DNA of 64,000 nucleotides from NCBI RefSeq assembly GCF_010747415.1, contig NZ_JAAGNZ010000001.1:3906001-3970000 (forward strand). Reading direction: 5' to 3'. Made by a program: the position numbers and the translations under genes. The notes beneath the pieces are model-generated. The model had not been told where the DNA came from and did not search any database. It saw nothing but the letters and a program-made list of their open reading frames with translations. Positions 16,993 to 26,455 of this stretch are shown here, one piece after another. The stretch comes from Spirosoma agri (GTDB lineage: Bacteria; Bacteroidota; Bacteroidia; Cytophagales; Spirosomataceae). Numbering within the stretch: position 1 is the first letter of the stretch; every line of letters starts with the position of its first letter.

Positions 16993-18864
16993 TCATTTGC
17001 TGACCGGCAGGATGATTTTGCTGGCTGCGTTGGCGCTGTGGTGCACTTTTATCGTAGCCTTCTGAAAATCACTGTCTTTAGCGTGGTAAATATCGACGAA
17101 CGTCTGCGGATTACGGTCAACCAGCGGGAACCAGGAACTCTGCACCTGCACCATGACGCGGTGGCCTTTTTTGAACGTATGCGCCACATCGGGCAAGGTG
17201 TACTTGACCTCACTGACCTGACCGGGTACGAAGGCTTCCGGCTTCTCGAAGCTCTTGCGGAAACGCCCCCGGAACACCTCACCCCGAACCAGCATCTGGT
17301 AGCCGTTCATAATGTATGCGTCATTCGGTTTGTACTGAAAATCGTCGGGAAACACGTCGATTAGTTTGACGATAAAATCCGCATCGGTCCCGCTCATGCT
17401 CACCATCAAATCGGCGACGAGCGGCCCCGACAGCGTCAGATCATCGGTCAGCACGTCTGTTTTGAAGACCAGTACGTCAGGCCGATTGGCGGCAAATCGC
17501 TGGTCATCGGTCATGTACTCCCGCGTGCGGTTCGCTTTGATACCATCCGTATACGGAACCGGTTTGGCCGGATCGCTCACGTATTCCGTAAACGTCTCTT
17601 TTCCGCCGGCCGATGGCCGGGTGAAGCTTAGTCCACCTTTGGGTTGCAGATACATAGCCTGTTCGGTTACGCTGGCCGGTGGCCATTTGTCGAACTGATG
17701 CCATTTATTTTCGCCCGTAAAAAAGATGTTCGCTTCTTTAAGTTTATCAATACTGCCTTTGCCCTTCAGGTAAAAGTTAAAGAACGGAACCTCGACATTT
17801 TCCGCGTAATACGTGCTGGTTGGACTCCCAAACTGCACATTTCCCAGCGACGATCCATCACTGCCGCGGCCCGCCCACTGCCCATGAAACCACGGTCCCA
17901 TAATGATTTTGTTGTTATTTTTTGCTTTGCCTTCAATGGCTGCGTAGGTCGCCCAGGCACCGAAACAATCCTCCGCGTCGAACAGACCACCCACAACCAG
18001 CGTCGCAATGTTGGGCGAAATGGAGCCTACGAAATTCCGGACGTTACGGGCCTTCCACCAGGCATCCAGATTGGGATGTTCCATCATCTCATTCCAGAAT
18101 CGCACACTGTCGCCCGCAAACCGGGTCAGGTTTGGCAGCGCACCACTGCGCAGAAAGTACTCGTAGCTGTCTTTGGTCGAAACCGGAAACCCCTTGGGCC
18201 CAACGGTTGTTGGTTTAGGCCGGGGAAAGCCGAACCCGCGACGGAGGTAGAAATTGAAGCCATCCATTTCCATGAACGCACCATTGTGGTGAAAATCGTC
18301 GCCCATGAACCAGTCCGTAACGGGTGCCTGCGGGCTAACGGCTTTCAGCGCCGGGTGGTTACTCAATGCGGCCATGGTCGAATAGAAGCCCGGATAGGAA
18401 ATGCCAAATACCCCTACTTTTTCGTTGTTATTTGGCAGGTTTTTGACGAGCCAGTCGATGGCATCGTACGTATCGCTGGCTTCATCGAAATCGTTCGCTT
18501 TCTTATCGGTTTTGTAGGGACGCACATCTTCGAAGACACCCTCGCTCATCCAGCGGCCTCGCACGTCCTGCACGACCATGATGTAGCCTTCTTTTAGGTA
18601 CTCTTTATAGTGGTTGCCGTAGAAAGGCCGGTACGCGTTTTCGCCATAGGGAGCGCAGGAATACGGTGTCCGGGATAACAGAATCGGGTGCTTTTCGGCA
18701 TTATCCTTCGGCATGTAGATGGATGTGAACAACTTTGTTCCGTCCCGCATTGGAATGTACTGCTCCTTCTTGATATAATTCGCTCGAAACCAGGTTGAAT
18801 CCGGATTCTGGGCATAGGAGCACATGGGTATGAGCAGCAGCAACAGGCAATAAAGGCGATTCAT
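16993..18864 (-). CDS. CocE/NonD family alpha/beta hydrolase (X-Pro dipeptidyl-peptidase S15-like)
   Basis: 623 residues with a signal peptide (LYCLLLLLIPMCSYAQ). The catalytic domain has YIPMRDGTKLFTSIYMP, DVRGRWMSEG and the nucleophile motif GISYPGF with Ser156. FDAEDCFGAWATYAAI and GPWFHGQWAGRG supply the later Asp and His. A C-terminal jelly-roll domain (PLVADLMVSMSGTDADFIVKLIDVFP; HRVMVQVQSSWFPLVDRNPQTF) completes the family layout. Members hydrolyse esters, glutaryl-cephalosporins or N-terminal X-Pro peptides; the substrate here is not known. Exported. It is the first gene of its strand after a 269-bp divergent gap with the gene at 19134. Confidence 0.9.
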   Translation of the reverse strand: MNRLYCLLLLLIPMCSYAQNPDSTWFRANYIKKEQYIPMRDGTKLFTSIYMPKDNAEKHPILLSRTPYSCAPYGENAYRPFYGNHYKEYLKEGYIMVVQDVRGRWMSEGVFEDVRPYKTDKKANDFDEASDTYDAIDWLVKNLPNNNEKVGVFGISYPGFYSTMAALSNHPALKAVSPQAPVTDWFMGDDFHHNGAFMEMDGFNFYLRRGFGFPRPKPTTVGPKGFPVSTKDSYEYFLRSGALPNLTRFAGDSVRFWNEMMEHPNLDAWWKARNVRNFVGSISPNIATLVVGGLFDAEDCFGAWATYAAIEGKAKNNNKIIMGPWFHGQWAGRGSDGSSLGNVQFGSPTSTYYAENVEVPFFNFYLKGKGSIDKLKEANIFFTGENKWHQFDKWPPASVTEQAMYLQPKGGLSFTRPSAGGKETFTEYVSDPAKPVPYTDGIKANRTREYMTDDQRFAANRPDVLVFKTDVLTDDLTLSGPLVADLMVSMSGTDADFIVKLIDVFPDDFQYKPNDAYIMNGYQMLVRGEVFRGRFRKSFEKPEAFVPGQVSEVKYTLPDVAHTFKKGHRVMVQVQSSWFPLVDRNPQTFVDIYHAKDSDFQKATIKVHHSANAASKIILPVSK

Positions 18865-19133
18865 GATTGTATTCTGGCTTTATTAGAAGATTCTTGAACA
18901 AGTATAGGCACAAACGATGAACTTATTCGCCAAAAAGTCGAATTACCCATAGAGGCTGGCATCTACTCAGATAAAAGGTAACTGGGTCCAGCACTATAGA
19001 AATGTACAGAACAAATGAGAAAGTATGCATACAATTGCCCGAATTTGCGGTTTAGTAGGCAAACCCGTCCGTTTATCCAATTCCGGTAACGAACGAACCT
19101 GACCGCTCCATCGGAGCTACTTATCAATTACGT

Positions 19134-19796
19134 ATGAAAATCAGAGCAATTATAACGGGCGCTACCGGCATGGTAGGCGAAGGCGTCCTGCACGAATGTC
19201 TGCTGAGTCCGGATGTTGAACAGGTACTGGTTATTAACCGAAAACCCGGTGGCGTATCGCACCCGAAACTGCGCGAAATCGTTCACACGAACGTTTTCGA
19301 CCTGACACCAATTGCCAGTCAGTTGACGGGCTATAATGCCTGCTTCTTCTGTCTCGGGGTTTCATCGGTTGGCATGGACGAAGCAGAATACCGCCGACTG
19401 ACCTATGACCTCACGCTTCGGGTAGCCGAACTCCTGGCGCAACTAAATCCAGACATGACATTTGGCTATGTATCGGGAAGCGGTACGGACAGTAGCGAGC
19501 AGGGGCGTATTGGCTGGGCGCGGGTGAAAGGCGCGACCGAAAATGCGCTGATGCAGTTACCGTTCAAAAAAGCCTATATGTTCCGTCCGGGTTTTATGAA
19601 GCCTACCCCCGGCCTGAGAAACGTGAAAAGCTATTACAAATTTATCGCCTGGCTGTACCCAATTGGCCGAGCACTCTATCCGGCTGGCTTTTCTACCTTG
19701 CAGGAGCTGGCCTTAGCCATGATTAAGTCGGTAACGCTGGGTTACGAAAAGCCCATTCTGGAAGTGAACGATATTGTTGCGTTAGCTAAACGATAG
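19134..19796 (+). CDS. NAD(P)-binding Rossmann-fold protein (atypical SDR, HTATIP2-like)
   Basis: 220 residues. The N-terminal ITGATGMVGEGVLHECL is a glycine-rich dinucleotide-binding motif of the extended/atypical SDR type. NACFFCLGVSSVG and FGYVSGSGTDSS correspond to the middle strands. The usual catalytic YxxxK is replaced by GWARVKGATENAL, so the Tyr is missing and catalysis may differ or be lost. Closest in organisation to epimerase-like proteins of the oxidoreductase HTATIP2/YbjT type. No signal peptide. Monocistronic, ending at an inverted repeat before convergent kduD. Confidence 0.82.
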   Translation: MKIRAIITGATGMVGEGVLHECLLSPDVEQVLVINRKPGGVSHPKLREIVHTNVFDLTPIASQLTGYNACFFCLGVSSVGMDEAEYRRLTYDLTLRVAELLAQLNPDMTFGYVSGSGTDSSEQGRIGWARVKGATENALMQLPFKKAYMFRPGFMKPTPGLRNVKSYYKFIAWLYPIGRALYPAGFSTLQELALAMIKSVTLGYEKPILEVNDIVALAKR

Positions 19797-19830
19797 GCAC
19801 GACTCCATTGGATACGGTGTACGTTTGCCG

Positions 19831-19865
19831 ATAACCCGGACTGCCGGTCCGGGAGTCCGGGTTAT
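19831..19865. terminator. Inverted repeat in convergent gap, bidirectional terminator candidate
   Basis: ATAACCCGGACT (19831-19842) pairs with AGTCCGGGTTAT (19854-19865). The inner CCCGGAC/GTCCGGG offers an alternative stem. The string AGTCCGGGTTA is also in the large inverted repeat at 51887-51968. Confidence 0.7.
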
Positions 19866-19867
19866 GT

Positions 19868-20641
19868 TTAGCGGCCCATCCAGCCACCATCGACGGTAAG
19901 AATGGTGCCGTGAACATAGCGGGCCGCATCGGACGCCAGGAAAACGATGGGTCCTTTGAAATCGTCGGGTTCACCCCAGCGGGCCGCCGGAATGCGGTCG
20001 AGAATGGATTTACTCCGCGCCGGATCAGCACGGAGGGCTTCGGTATTATCGGTTGCTATATAGCCGGGCGCAATGGCGTTGACGTTGACCCCTTTCGACG
20101 CCCACTCGTTGGCGAATGCCTTGACCATACTACCGATCGCTCCTTTGCTGGCCGCATAACCCGGCACATTGACACCACCCTGAAACGTCAGCAGCGACGC
20201 CGTAAAAACCACGTTACCACGCCCCCGCTCGACCATATCCTTGCCAATCTCGCGGGTGAGAATAAACTGAGCCGTCTGGTTGATCGCAATCACCTCGTCC
20301 CAATACTCGTCGGGGTGTTCGGCGACTGGTTTGCGTAAGATCGTCCCGGCATTGTTGACCAGAATATCGACGACTGGATGGTCATTCTTCACCTGTTTGA
20401 TAAAGGCGTAGAGGGATTCCCGATTACCAAAATCAGCCTGATAGGCGTAGAATTTACGGCCAAGTTGCTCCACCGCTTGTGAAACAGCACTCCCGTCCCG
20501 TTCGAGATTCGCCGAAACACCAATAATGTCGGCCCCGGCTTCGGCTAGTGCTTCCGCCATAGCTTTGCCAATACCCCGTTTGCAGCCAGTAACAAGTGCC
20601 AGTTTTCCGGCCAGCGAAAATGTATTGAGTACGGTAGTCAT
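19868..20641 (-). CDS. kduD: 2-deoxy-D-gluconate 3-dehydrogenase / 2-keto-3-deoxygluconate-forming reductase KduD
   Basis: 257 residues, classical SDR. TGCKRGIG near residue 19 binds NAD(P); NNAGTILRKP, and GYAASKGAI (catalytic Tyr and Lys) follow, with a C-terminal PGYIATDNTEALRAD and SDAARYVHGTILTVDGGW, the standard KduD ending. KduD reduces 2,5-diketo-3-deoxygluconate to 2-keto-3-deoxygluconate, the step after KduI in unsaturated uronate breakdown. The kduI gene is two genes upstream in the same operon, which supports the assignment. The intervening DUF4861 gene is broken, so kduD may suffer polarity. Cytoplasmic. Confidence 0.92.
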   Translation of the reverse strand: MTTVLNTFSLAGKLALVTGCKRGIGKAMAEALAEAGADIIGVSANLERDGSAVSQAVEQLGRKFYAYQADFGNRESLYAFIKQVKNDHPVVDILVNNAGTILRKPVAEHPDEYWDEVIAINQTAQFILTREIGKDMVERGRGNVVFTASLLTFQGGVNVPGYAASKGAIGSMVKAFANEWASKGVNVNAIAPGYIATDNTEALRADPARSKSILDRIPAARWGEPDDFKGPIVFLASDAARYVHGTILTVDGGWMGR

Positions 20642-20712
20642 AGGTTTATGGATAGTAGTAAAAGATCGTCTACAGAATGCCTAGCCGAAATCGCGAACGA
20701 TAACTTGTGGAC

Positions 20713-21834
20713 TTACTTTCCTACCGTCACGACAGGTTTGTTTTTCAGTTGAGCCTCATACTGACGCAGGTAAGAAAACCAGGCGTCGCTGGACGTAATC
20801 TGTCCGGCTTTGTCCCAGGCACCGCCCGAATAATAGGTAATGGCGCTACCCGATTTAACGCCGAGCTTAGCCAGTCCGTGCTGGTAGTTGCGCATCATCG
20901 GAACGGGAGTCGTTTCAACGACACACCCAACGCCAATCGTGCCATCGTCGCCATGTTTCGGCTCCCAGTAACCGAGGATACCTGTTTTTTCGTCCAGCAA
21001 CAGGGGACTCTCCTCGGGACGGAGCGTGATGCCAACCACCATCGGCAACACCGGTGGCCCTGTATGAACCACGTCGACACGTATTTTGCTCAGCTGCGAA
21101 CCCGCATCCAGCGAGATCGTTTTGGTTTGGGTAACGGTGATGCCGTTGAACGTATACGGATCGTATTTCACCCGAAACGTTGACCGCAACGGACCGTTGT
21201 CCAGAATTTCCCACGACTTATAGTTGTGAATATACTGGATCGAATCGTTCAGAAAAACACCGATATCGCCCGCGCCGAGCGTAAGCCCAACGTGGTAATA
21301 GTCCAGTCCTTCACCGTGGTCTTTGTGGTAATCGTTCTGCTTATACCACTTGTCAAGAATCAGGGCACTGGTCCGTTTGGCTCAGATGTCGGACCCATAG
21401 GCATTGTCGGAGCGACCGTTGAGTGCCGCGCCGTAGATCCGAAACGCTACTTTATCATTTTCCCAGGCAAAATCGTCGTAGCGTTCGGGCACGTAGCGAC
21501 AGTAGGTTTTCGGTTCTACGCGCCCGGGCTTGCCCCGATACAGGGCAAGCTGAATGGTTTGTTTAGGTCCAACCGACACCTGCACCAGTAGATTCTGGAC
21601 ACTTTTTTCGCCCCGGCGCTCAAACTGATAAGCGACCTCTTTCCCGGATGCCGTGATCTGGAGTTGGGCCGTGTCTACCTGCGGATATGCTTTTTTTACA
21701 GTTGTCCAGGGAATCTCGATTACCGTCTGAGTCAGCGATGAACTACCCGGATTAGTAATTTTCAGCATAGCGTTCTGACCGATTATGTTTCCGGACAGGC
21801 TAATCAGAACGCTCAAAACAAACGAAAATCTCAT
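20713..21834 (-). pseudogene. DUF4861 family protein interrupted by an in-frame TGA
   Basis: Two consecutive minus-strand frames, 21834-21382 and about 21381-20713, are in the same reading frame and together give one DUF4861-type protein of about 373 residues. They are separated only by a TGA at 21384-21382, in the context YGSDI-stop-AKRTSALIL. A single G to A change from TGG (Trp) explains it. Sequence on both sides is well conserved in style: a signal peptide and beta strands before, and WYKQNDYHKDHGEGLDYYHVG and KSWEILDNGPLRSTF after. The start ATG at 21834 is one base after the kduI stop. DUF4861 genes often neighbour uronate genes; function is not established. It could be a true pseudogene, a sequencing error or, less likely, readthrough. 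Confidence 0.85.
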
Positions 21835-21835
21835 T

Positions 21836-22720
21836 TTATTTTAAATCAGTAATCGCGCAGAAATCCATGTCGCTGTAGTCGAGATTTTCGCCAGCCATGC
21901 CCCAGATGAACGTATAGTTCGACGTGCCGGCCCCGGCGTGAATCGACCAGTTCGGTGAGATAACAGCCTGCTCATTCTGCATCCAGATGTGGCGGGTTTC
22001 CTGGGGCTGACCCATAAAATGACAGACGGCCTGGTTGTCGGGCACCTCAAAATAAAAGTAGACTTCCATACGTCGATCATGCGTATGGGCGGGCATCGTA
22101 TTCCAAACGCTACCCGTTTTCAGCTCGGTCATGCCCATCTGCAACTGACAGGTTGGCAATACACTGTTGACAAGCAACTTATTGATTACACGATGGTTGG
22201 CAGTTTCCATGCTTCCCAACTCCACAACCTCCGCATCGGTCCGCGACACTTTGCGGGTGGGATAATTTCTGGTAGCGGGTGTCGAATTCAGGTAAAACTT
22301 GGCGGGCGTAGCGGCCTCATGCGATATGAACTGGACATCTCGGGTTCCCTGACCGATGTATAACGCTTCCTTATAGTCCAGATCGATGCGTTCTCCATCG
22401 ACCACAACCTGGCCCGACCGCCCCACGTTGATGATACCGAGTTCGCGCCGTTCCAGAAAATAGGCCGCTTTTAGCTGGTCGGGAGTCGTTAGCGTTACGG
22501 GGCCCTCTATCGGCATGATACCACCCGTCAGATACCGATCGAAGAAGGACAGCACCCACTGGAACTGATCGGCGACGAACAACTTCCCGATGAGGAAATT
22601 CTGCCGAAGCTGGTCGGTATTCATCCCTTTTACTTCATTGGGCGATGTGGCATACCGGCTCTCAAAAACCAGTTCCTGCCCACCCTGATTGCCTGTGCGT
22701 GTTGTCAGTTCAGTTTGCAT
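21836..22720 (-). CDS. kduI: 5-dehydro-4-deoxy-D-glucuronate isomerase KduI
   Basis: 294 residues, a cupin. Family motifs: FLIGKLFVADQFQWVLSFFDRYLTGGIMP, RRELGIINVGRSGQVVVDG, YIGQGTRDVQF, and the metal site MPAHTHDRRMEVYFYFEVP with the expected His, His and Glu ligands, followed by ISPNWSIHAGAGTSNYTFIWGMAGEN. KduI converts 5-keto-4-deoxyuronate to 2,5-diketo-3-deoxygluconate. That intermediate is handled by KduD encoded two genes downstream. The start at 22720 gives about 14 residues more than the E. coli protein; MNTDQLRQNFLIG at residue 33 is too late to be the start. The operon order is MFS, kduI, DUF4861, kduD. Confidence 0.94.
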   Translation of the reverse strand: MQTELTTRTGNQGGQELVFESRYATSPNEVKGMNTDQLRQNFLIGKLFVADQFQWVLSFFDRYLTGGIMPIEGPVTLTTPDQLKAAYFLERRELGIINVGRSGQVVVDGERIDLDYKEALYIGQGTRDVQFISHEAATPAKFYLNSTPATRNYPTRKVSRTDAEVVELGSMETANHRVINKLLVNSVLPTCQLQMGMTELKTGSVWNTMPAHTHDRRMEVYFYFEVPDNQAVCHFMGQPQETRHIWMQNEQAVISPNWSIHAGAGTSNYTFIWGMAGENLDYSDMDFCAITDLK

Positions 22721-22813
22721 ATAGGGGTTGATTGTGCGCTACGATCAGCGTTGTTTCGTTGGGCGCAAAAAGTAGGTATCAAAATGGCTACCAGCAACTT
22801 GTCAGCAATTTTA

Positions 22814-24061
22814 TCACTTCACCTTGTAGAACTTCGCGCCGAACAGGAAAATGACCGCGTAACAGATGATGGGCAGGTAATAGGCATTGGCAACATCTTT
22901 CTCCGCGGCAAGGCCCATCAAAAATGGGAAAATAGCTCCACCAACAACGCCCATTGAAATAAACGAAGACGCCTGCTGCGTATGGGCACCGAGATTTTTC
23001 AGTCCTAAGCTGAAAATGGTGGGGAACATGATGCTGAAAAAGAAATTGAGCATCAGTAACGCGATGAAGGAAGGCCAGCCAAAGCTCTGCGTAATGATCA
23101 GACACATCACCACGTTGCAGGCGGCAAAAATTGCCAGTAAGGAATGGGGCGCAATAACCCGCATCAGGAACGTACCCACGAACCGTCCGGCCAGCATCAG
23201 GGCCATGAACAGGATCATGTAGCGACCCGCCAGTTCATCTGTGAAACCCATTTTCTCGTGACCGTAATTGATAAAAAATGCCCAGGTTCCACCCTGCGCG
23301 GCCACATTGAAAAACTGAGCGATTACGGCCCATATGAAGTGCTTGTGCGCGAACAACGATTTGCCCGGTTCAACGTCAACATTGGCAGCCTCGGGATCAG
23401 CTACGGCTGCATGTGGGTCCGTCAGAGCCGGTACTTTTACGAATGAAAACAGGATGGCGATGGTCGCAATAACACTACCAATAACGATATACAGCGTCTT
23501 AACGGACGTCAGATCCGTACTTCCTTCGGTGTTGTTTCGCAGCAGAAAATAGGAGCCGATCGCCGGTCCGATGATGGCACCCAAAGCATTGAACGCCTGC
23601 GCAAAATTAATGCGCTGGTCACTGGTCCGTTGGTCGCCAAGGGACGCCACAAAGGGGTGCGCTACCGTTTCGAGCGTTGAAATGCCACAGCCCAGGATGA
23701 AGAGAGCAATGCCGAAATAGGTAAACGAAGCCGCGGCTGCCGCCGGAACAAACAGGAACGAACCCGCAGCAAACAGCGAAAGACCCAACAACACCCCGTT
23801 TTTATAACCGAACCGTTTCATGAACAGTCCGGCGGGGATACCCATCACAAAATAAGCGCCAAAAATAGCAAACTGAACGAAGGCCGATTGTGTCTTGGTG
23901 AGGCTCAGCACATGCTGAAAGTGCTTGTTCAACACATCGCCCATCGTAATGGCGATCCCCCAGAACATGAACAGTGACGTAACGAAGATTAAGGTGATCA
24001 GGTATTTACTGTCGGTAAATGTGGCTGGCTTCGTTTGGCCAGATACGGGTGTTGCCTGCAT
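22814..24061 (-). CDS. Sugar/uronate MFS transporter, FucP family (first gene of the kdu operon)
   Basis: 415 residues with twelve predicted membrane helices. FMFWGIAITMGDVLNKHFQHVLSLT at the N-terminus and FAIFGAYFVMGIPAGLFMKRFGYKNG are hallmarks of the FucP (fucose/glucose/galactose:H+ symporter) family. The gene opens the operon that continues with kduI, DUF4861 and kduD, so it most likely imports an unsaturated or saturated uronate or its oligosaccharide product. The substrate is inferred only from context. It is divergent from the GH42 gene at 24284, with a 222-bp shared upstream region. Confidence 0.9.
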   Translation of the reverse strand: MQATPVSGQTKPATFTDSKYLITLIFVTSLFMFWGIAITMGDVLNKHFQHVLSLTKTQSAFVQFAIFGAYFVMGIPAGLFMKRFGYKNGVLLGLSLFAAGSFLFVPAAAAASFTYFGIALFILGCGISTLETVAHPFVASLGDQRTSDQRINFAQAFNALGAIIGPAIGSYFLLRNNTEGSTDLTSVKTLYIVIGSVIATIAILFSFVKVPALTDPHAAVADPEAANVDVEPGKSLFAHKHFIWAVIAQFFNVAAQGGTWAFFINYGHEKMGFTDELAGRYMILFMALMLAGRFVGTFLMRVIAPHSLLAIFAACNVVMCLIITQSFGWPSFIALLMLNFFFSIMFPTIFSLGLKNLGAHTQQASSFISMGVVGGAIFPFLMGLAAEKDVANAYYLPIICYAVIFLFGAKFYKVK

Positions 24062-24215
24062 TGGTTTGTTAGGTTTATAGCTACTTCAGCAGTGGGTTCC
24101 TTGATGCAGTATCACCCGACTACTTACACTAAATAGTGAATCCGGTTGATAAATACTCTACTGCACTACAGACTTTCCTGAATTTTTCGGTTGGCTTTGG
24201 TCCCATTCGCTCGTG

Positions 24216-24247
24216 TTTTGACGACGTTGCGATAGTCAGTACCTTGC
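24216..24247 (+). promoter_or_regulatory. Candidate Bacteroidota-type promoter for GH42
   Basis: TTTTGAC at 24216-24222 and TACCTTGC at 24240-24247 approximate the TTTG / TAnnTTTG boxes used by Bacteroidota housekeeping sigma factor with about 19 bp between. It is 37 bp before the GH42 start. Motif match is imperfect. Confidence 0.4.
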
Positions 24248-24283
24248 ACAAGCTGCAATTTACACGTTCCTTATCCCAACCTA

Positions 24284-26371
24284 ATGCACAAACTGGATTA
24301 TTTGCTCCTATCGGCCTTTTTGCTGATTGCAGGCACGGTCATGGCCCAGTCATCGGCCCAGAAAAAACTACTGTTCGGGGTGGCCTATTACGATGAATAC
24401 ATGCCCTACGAACGGCTGGAGAAAGACGTAGCGATGATGAACGAGTCGGGCATCAACGTGGTCCGTATTGCTGAATCGACCTGGAGTACCGTTGAACCTC
24501 AGGATGGTGTATTCGATTTTTCGCACATCGACCGGGTATTGAATGCGATGCACAAGGGCGGCATTCAGGTCATTATTGGAACGCCCACGTACGCCGTACC
24601 GACCTGGCTGGTTCGTAAATACCCGGATGTTTTGGCCATTACGCCCACTGGGCCGAACCGGTACGGGCCTCGCCAGAACATGGACATTTCGAACAAAAAT
24701 TTTCGTATCCATGCCGAACGGGTCATCCGAAAAATCATGGAACACGTCAAAGACCATCCCGCCATTATTGGTTATCAGGTCGATAACGAAACGAAGGCGT
24801 ATAACACCGCCGGGCCAGCCGTTCAGCAGCTTTTTGTCGAGTATATGAAAACGAAATTTTCGTCGCTGGACAAACTCAATAAAGCGTTCGGGCTCGATTA
24901 CTGGAGCAATCGGATCAATAGCTGGGACGATTTTCCGTCGGCGGTTGGTACGGTGAACGCGAGTCTAAGTTCGGAATTCGCCCGTTTTCAGCGCCAACTC
25001 GTGACCGATTACTTGGCCTGGCAGGCGAAAATTGTTAACGAATACAAAAAGCCCGGCCAGTTCGTAACGCAGAATTTCGACCTCGACTGGCGTGGTTATT
25101 CCTATGGTCTTCAGACGGAGGTCGATCATTTTGCCGCTGCCAAAGCTATGGATATTGCCGGTATCGACATCTACCATCCGACCCAGGGCCAACTCACCGG
25201 AGCCGAAATTTCGCTCGGTGGCGATGTAGCCCGGTCAATGAAAGGGGGAAAAAATTACCTTGTCATCGAGACCGAAGCACAGGGGTTTCCGCAGTGGGTG
25301 CCTTACCCCGGTCAGTTGCGGCTACAGGCGTTCAGCCATCTGGCGTCGGGGGCCAATATGCTTGAATACTGGCACTGGCATTCGATTCATAACTCGGCGG
25401 AAACCTACTGGAAAGGGCTGTTGAGCCACGATTTCGAACCGAATCCGACCTATACTGAAGCGCAGACCATCGGACGTGATTTCGCCCGGCTAAGCAATAA
25501 GCTGGTCAATCTCAAAAAGACCAATCAGGTCGCTATCCTGGCCAGCAGTGAAGCGCAAACGGCTTTCAATGCGTTCAGTTTCGGTTGGGGGGCTAAAGAA
25601 AAGTGGAACGACATTGCCCGTCCTATCTACGACGCCCTGTATCGAATGAACGTCAGCGTTGATTTTGCTGATCCATCGACGTCAAACCTGGAAGCGTATA
25701 AAGTGTTGATTGTACCCGCCCTCTATGCCGCATCCGATTCGCTGCTGGAACGCTTGAATCGCTTCGTGAAAAATGGCGGCCATGTGTACTATACGTTCAA
25801 AAGCGGCTTTTCGGATGAGTACGTAAAAGTCCGGACAACTCGTCAGCCGGGCATCATTCAGGAAGCGTGCGGTATGACCTACAGCCAATTTACGATTCCC
25901 GACCAGGTTACGCTCAAAGGGGATCCGTTCAAGGTTGGCGCGGCTGATAACATCGTAAAAACGTGGATGGAATTAGTAACACCAACTACAGCGAAGGTAC
26001 TTGCCTATTACGAGCATCCGGTTTGGGGAACGTACGCAGCCATAACGCAGAACGACTTCGGAAAGGGTACGGCAACATACGTCGGTTGCCTGACCAGCAA
26101 CGCCGTTACGGAAAAAGTGCTTGAAAATGTGATCAGGAAAGCGGGTATATGGGGTGCTGACCAGGCTACCCGGTTCCCGCTCATTACCAAATCCGGCGTC
26201 AATCAGCAGGGCAACATGATTCATTACTATTTCAACTACTCGGCTACACCCGGCACCATAACTTATCCGTACAAGACTGGTAAAGAACTCCTGTCGAATG
26301 AGACTGTTCAATCAAATAAGTCCGTCACGCTCGAACCCTGGGGCATGGCGATTATCGAAGAAAGCCGATAG
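24284..26371 (+). CDS. Secreted GH42 beta-galactosidase
   Basis: 695 residues with a signal peptide (YLLLSAFLLIAGTVMAQ). Family features: FGVAYYDEYMP, MMNESGINVVRIAESTWSTVEP, the acid/base Glu169 in IGYQVDNETK, and the probable nucleophile Glu329 in YLVIETEAQGFPQW. GASNMLEYWHWHSIHN-like GANMLEYWHWHS follows. The middle trimerisation-like domain (VAILASSEAQTAFNAFSFGWG; KVLIVPALYAASDSLLERLNRFV) and a small C-terminal beta domain complete the GH42 layout. It removes beta-linked galactose from oligosaccharides such as pectic galactan side chains in the periplasm. Divergent from the kdu operon, fitting a pectin-related role. Confidence 0.92.
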   Translation: MHKLDYLLLSAFLLIAGTVMAQSSAQKKLLFGVAYYDEYMPYERLEKDVAMMNESGINVVRIAESTWSTVEPQDGVFDFSHIDRVLNAMHKGGIQVIIGTPTYAVPTWLVRKYPDVLAITPTGPNRYGPRQNMDISNKNFRIHAERVIRKIMEHVKDHPAIIGYQVDNETKAYNTAGPAVQQLFVEYMKTKFSSLDKLNKAFGLDYWSNRINSWDDFPSAVGTVNASLSSEFARFQRQLVTDYLAWQAKIVNEYKKPGQFVTQNFDLDWRGYSYGLQTEVDHFAAAKAMDIAGIDIYHPTQGQLTGAEISLGGDVARSMKGGKNYLVIETEAQGFPQWVPYPGQLRLQAFSHLASGANMLEYWHWHSIHNSAETYWKGLLSHDFEPNPTYTEAQTIGRDFARLSNKLVNLKKTNQVAILASSEAQTAFNAFSFGWGAKEKWNDIARPIYDALYRMNVSVDFADPSTSNLEAYKVLIVPALYAASDSLLERLNRFVKNGGHVYYTFKSGFSDEYVKVRTTRQPGIIQEACGMTYSQFTIPDQVTLKGDPFKVGAADNIVKTWMELVTPTTAKVLAYYEHPVWGTYAAITQNDFGKGTATYVGCLTSNAVTEKVLENVIRKAGIWGADQATRFPLITKSGVNQQGNMIHYYFNYSATPGTITYPYKTGKELLSNETVQSNKSVTLEPWGMAIIEESR

Positions 26372-26404
26372 TTTTTTACTTGTAGAGACTGGTCCGCCAG
26401 TGTA

Positions 26405-26448
26405 TCTGTGCCAGCAAACCCGTTCTGGCGCGGGTCTGTCGGCACAGA
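26405..26448. terminator. Imperfect inverted repeat in convergent gap
   Basis: TCTGTGCC (26405-26412) pairs with GGCACAGA (26441-26448); inside, AAACCCG pairs with CGGGTCT with one mismatch. It sits between the convergent GH42 and SPFH genes. TGTAGAGACTGG just before it resembles the GTAGAGAC repeats elsewhere. Confidence 0.55.
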
Positions 26449-26455
26449 TGCACCG

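Noticed and set aside
20713-21189. Independent small gene on the minus strand
   Set aside because: It is the in-frame continuation of the interrupted DUF4861 gene and would need a TTG start inside the domain.
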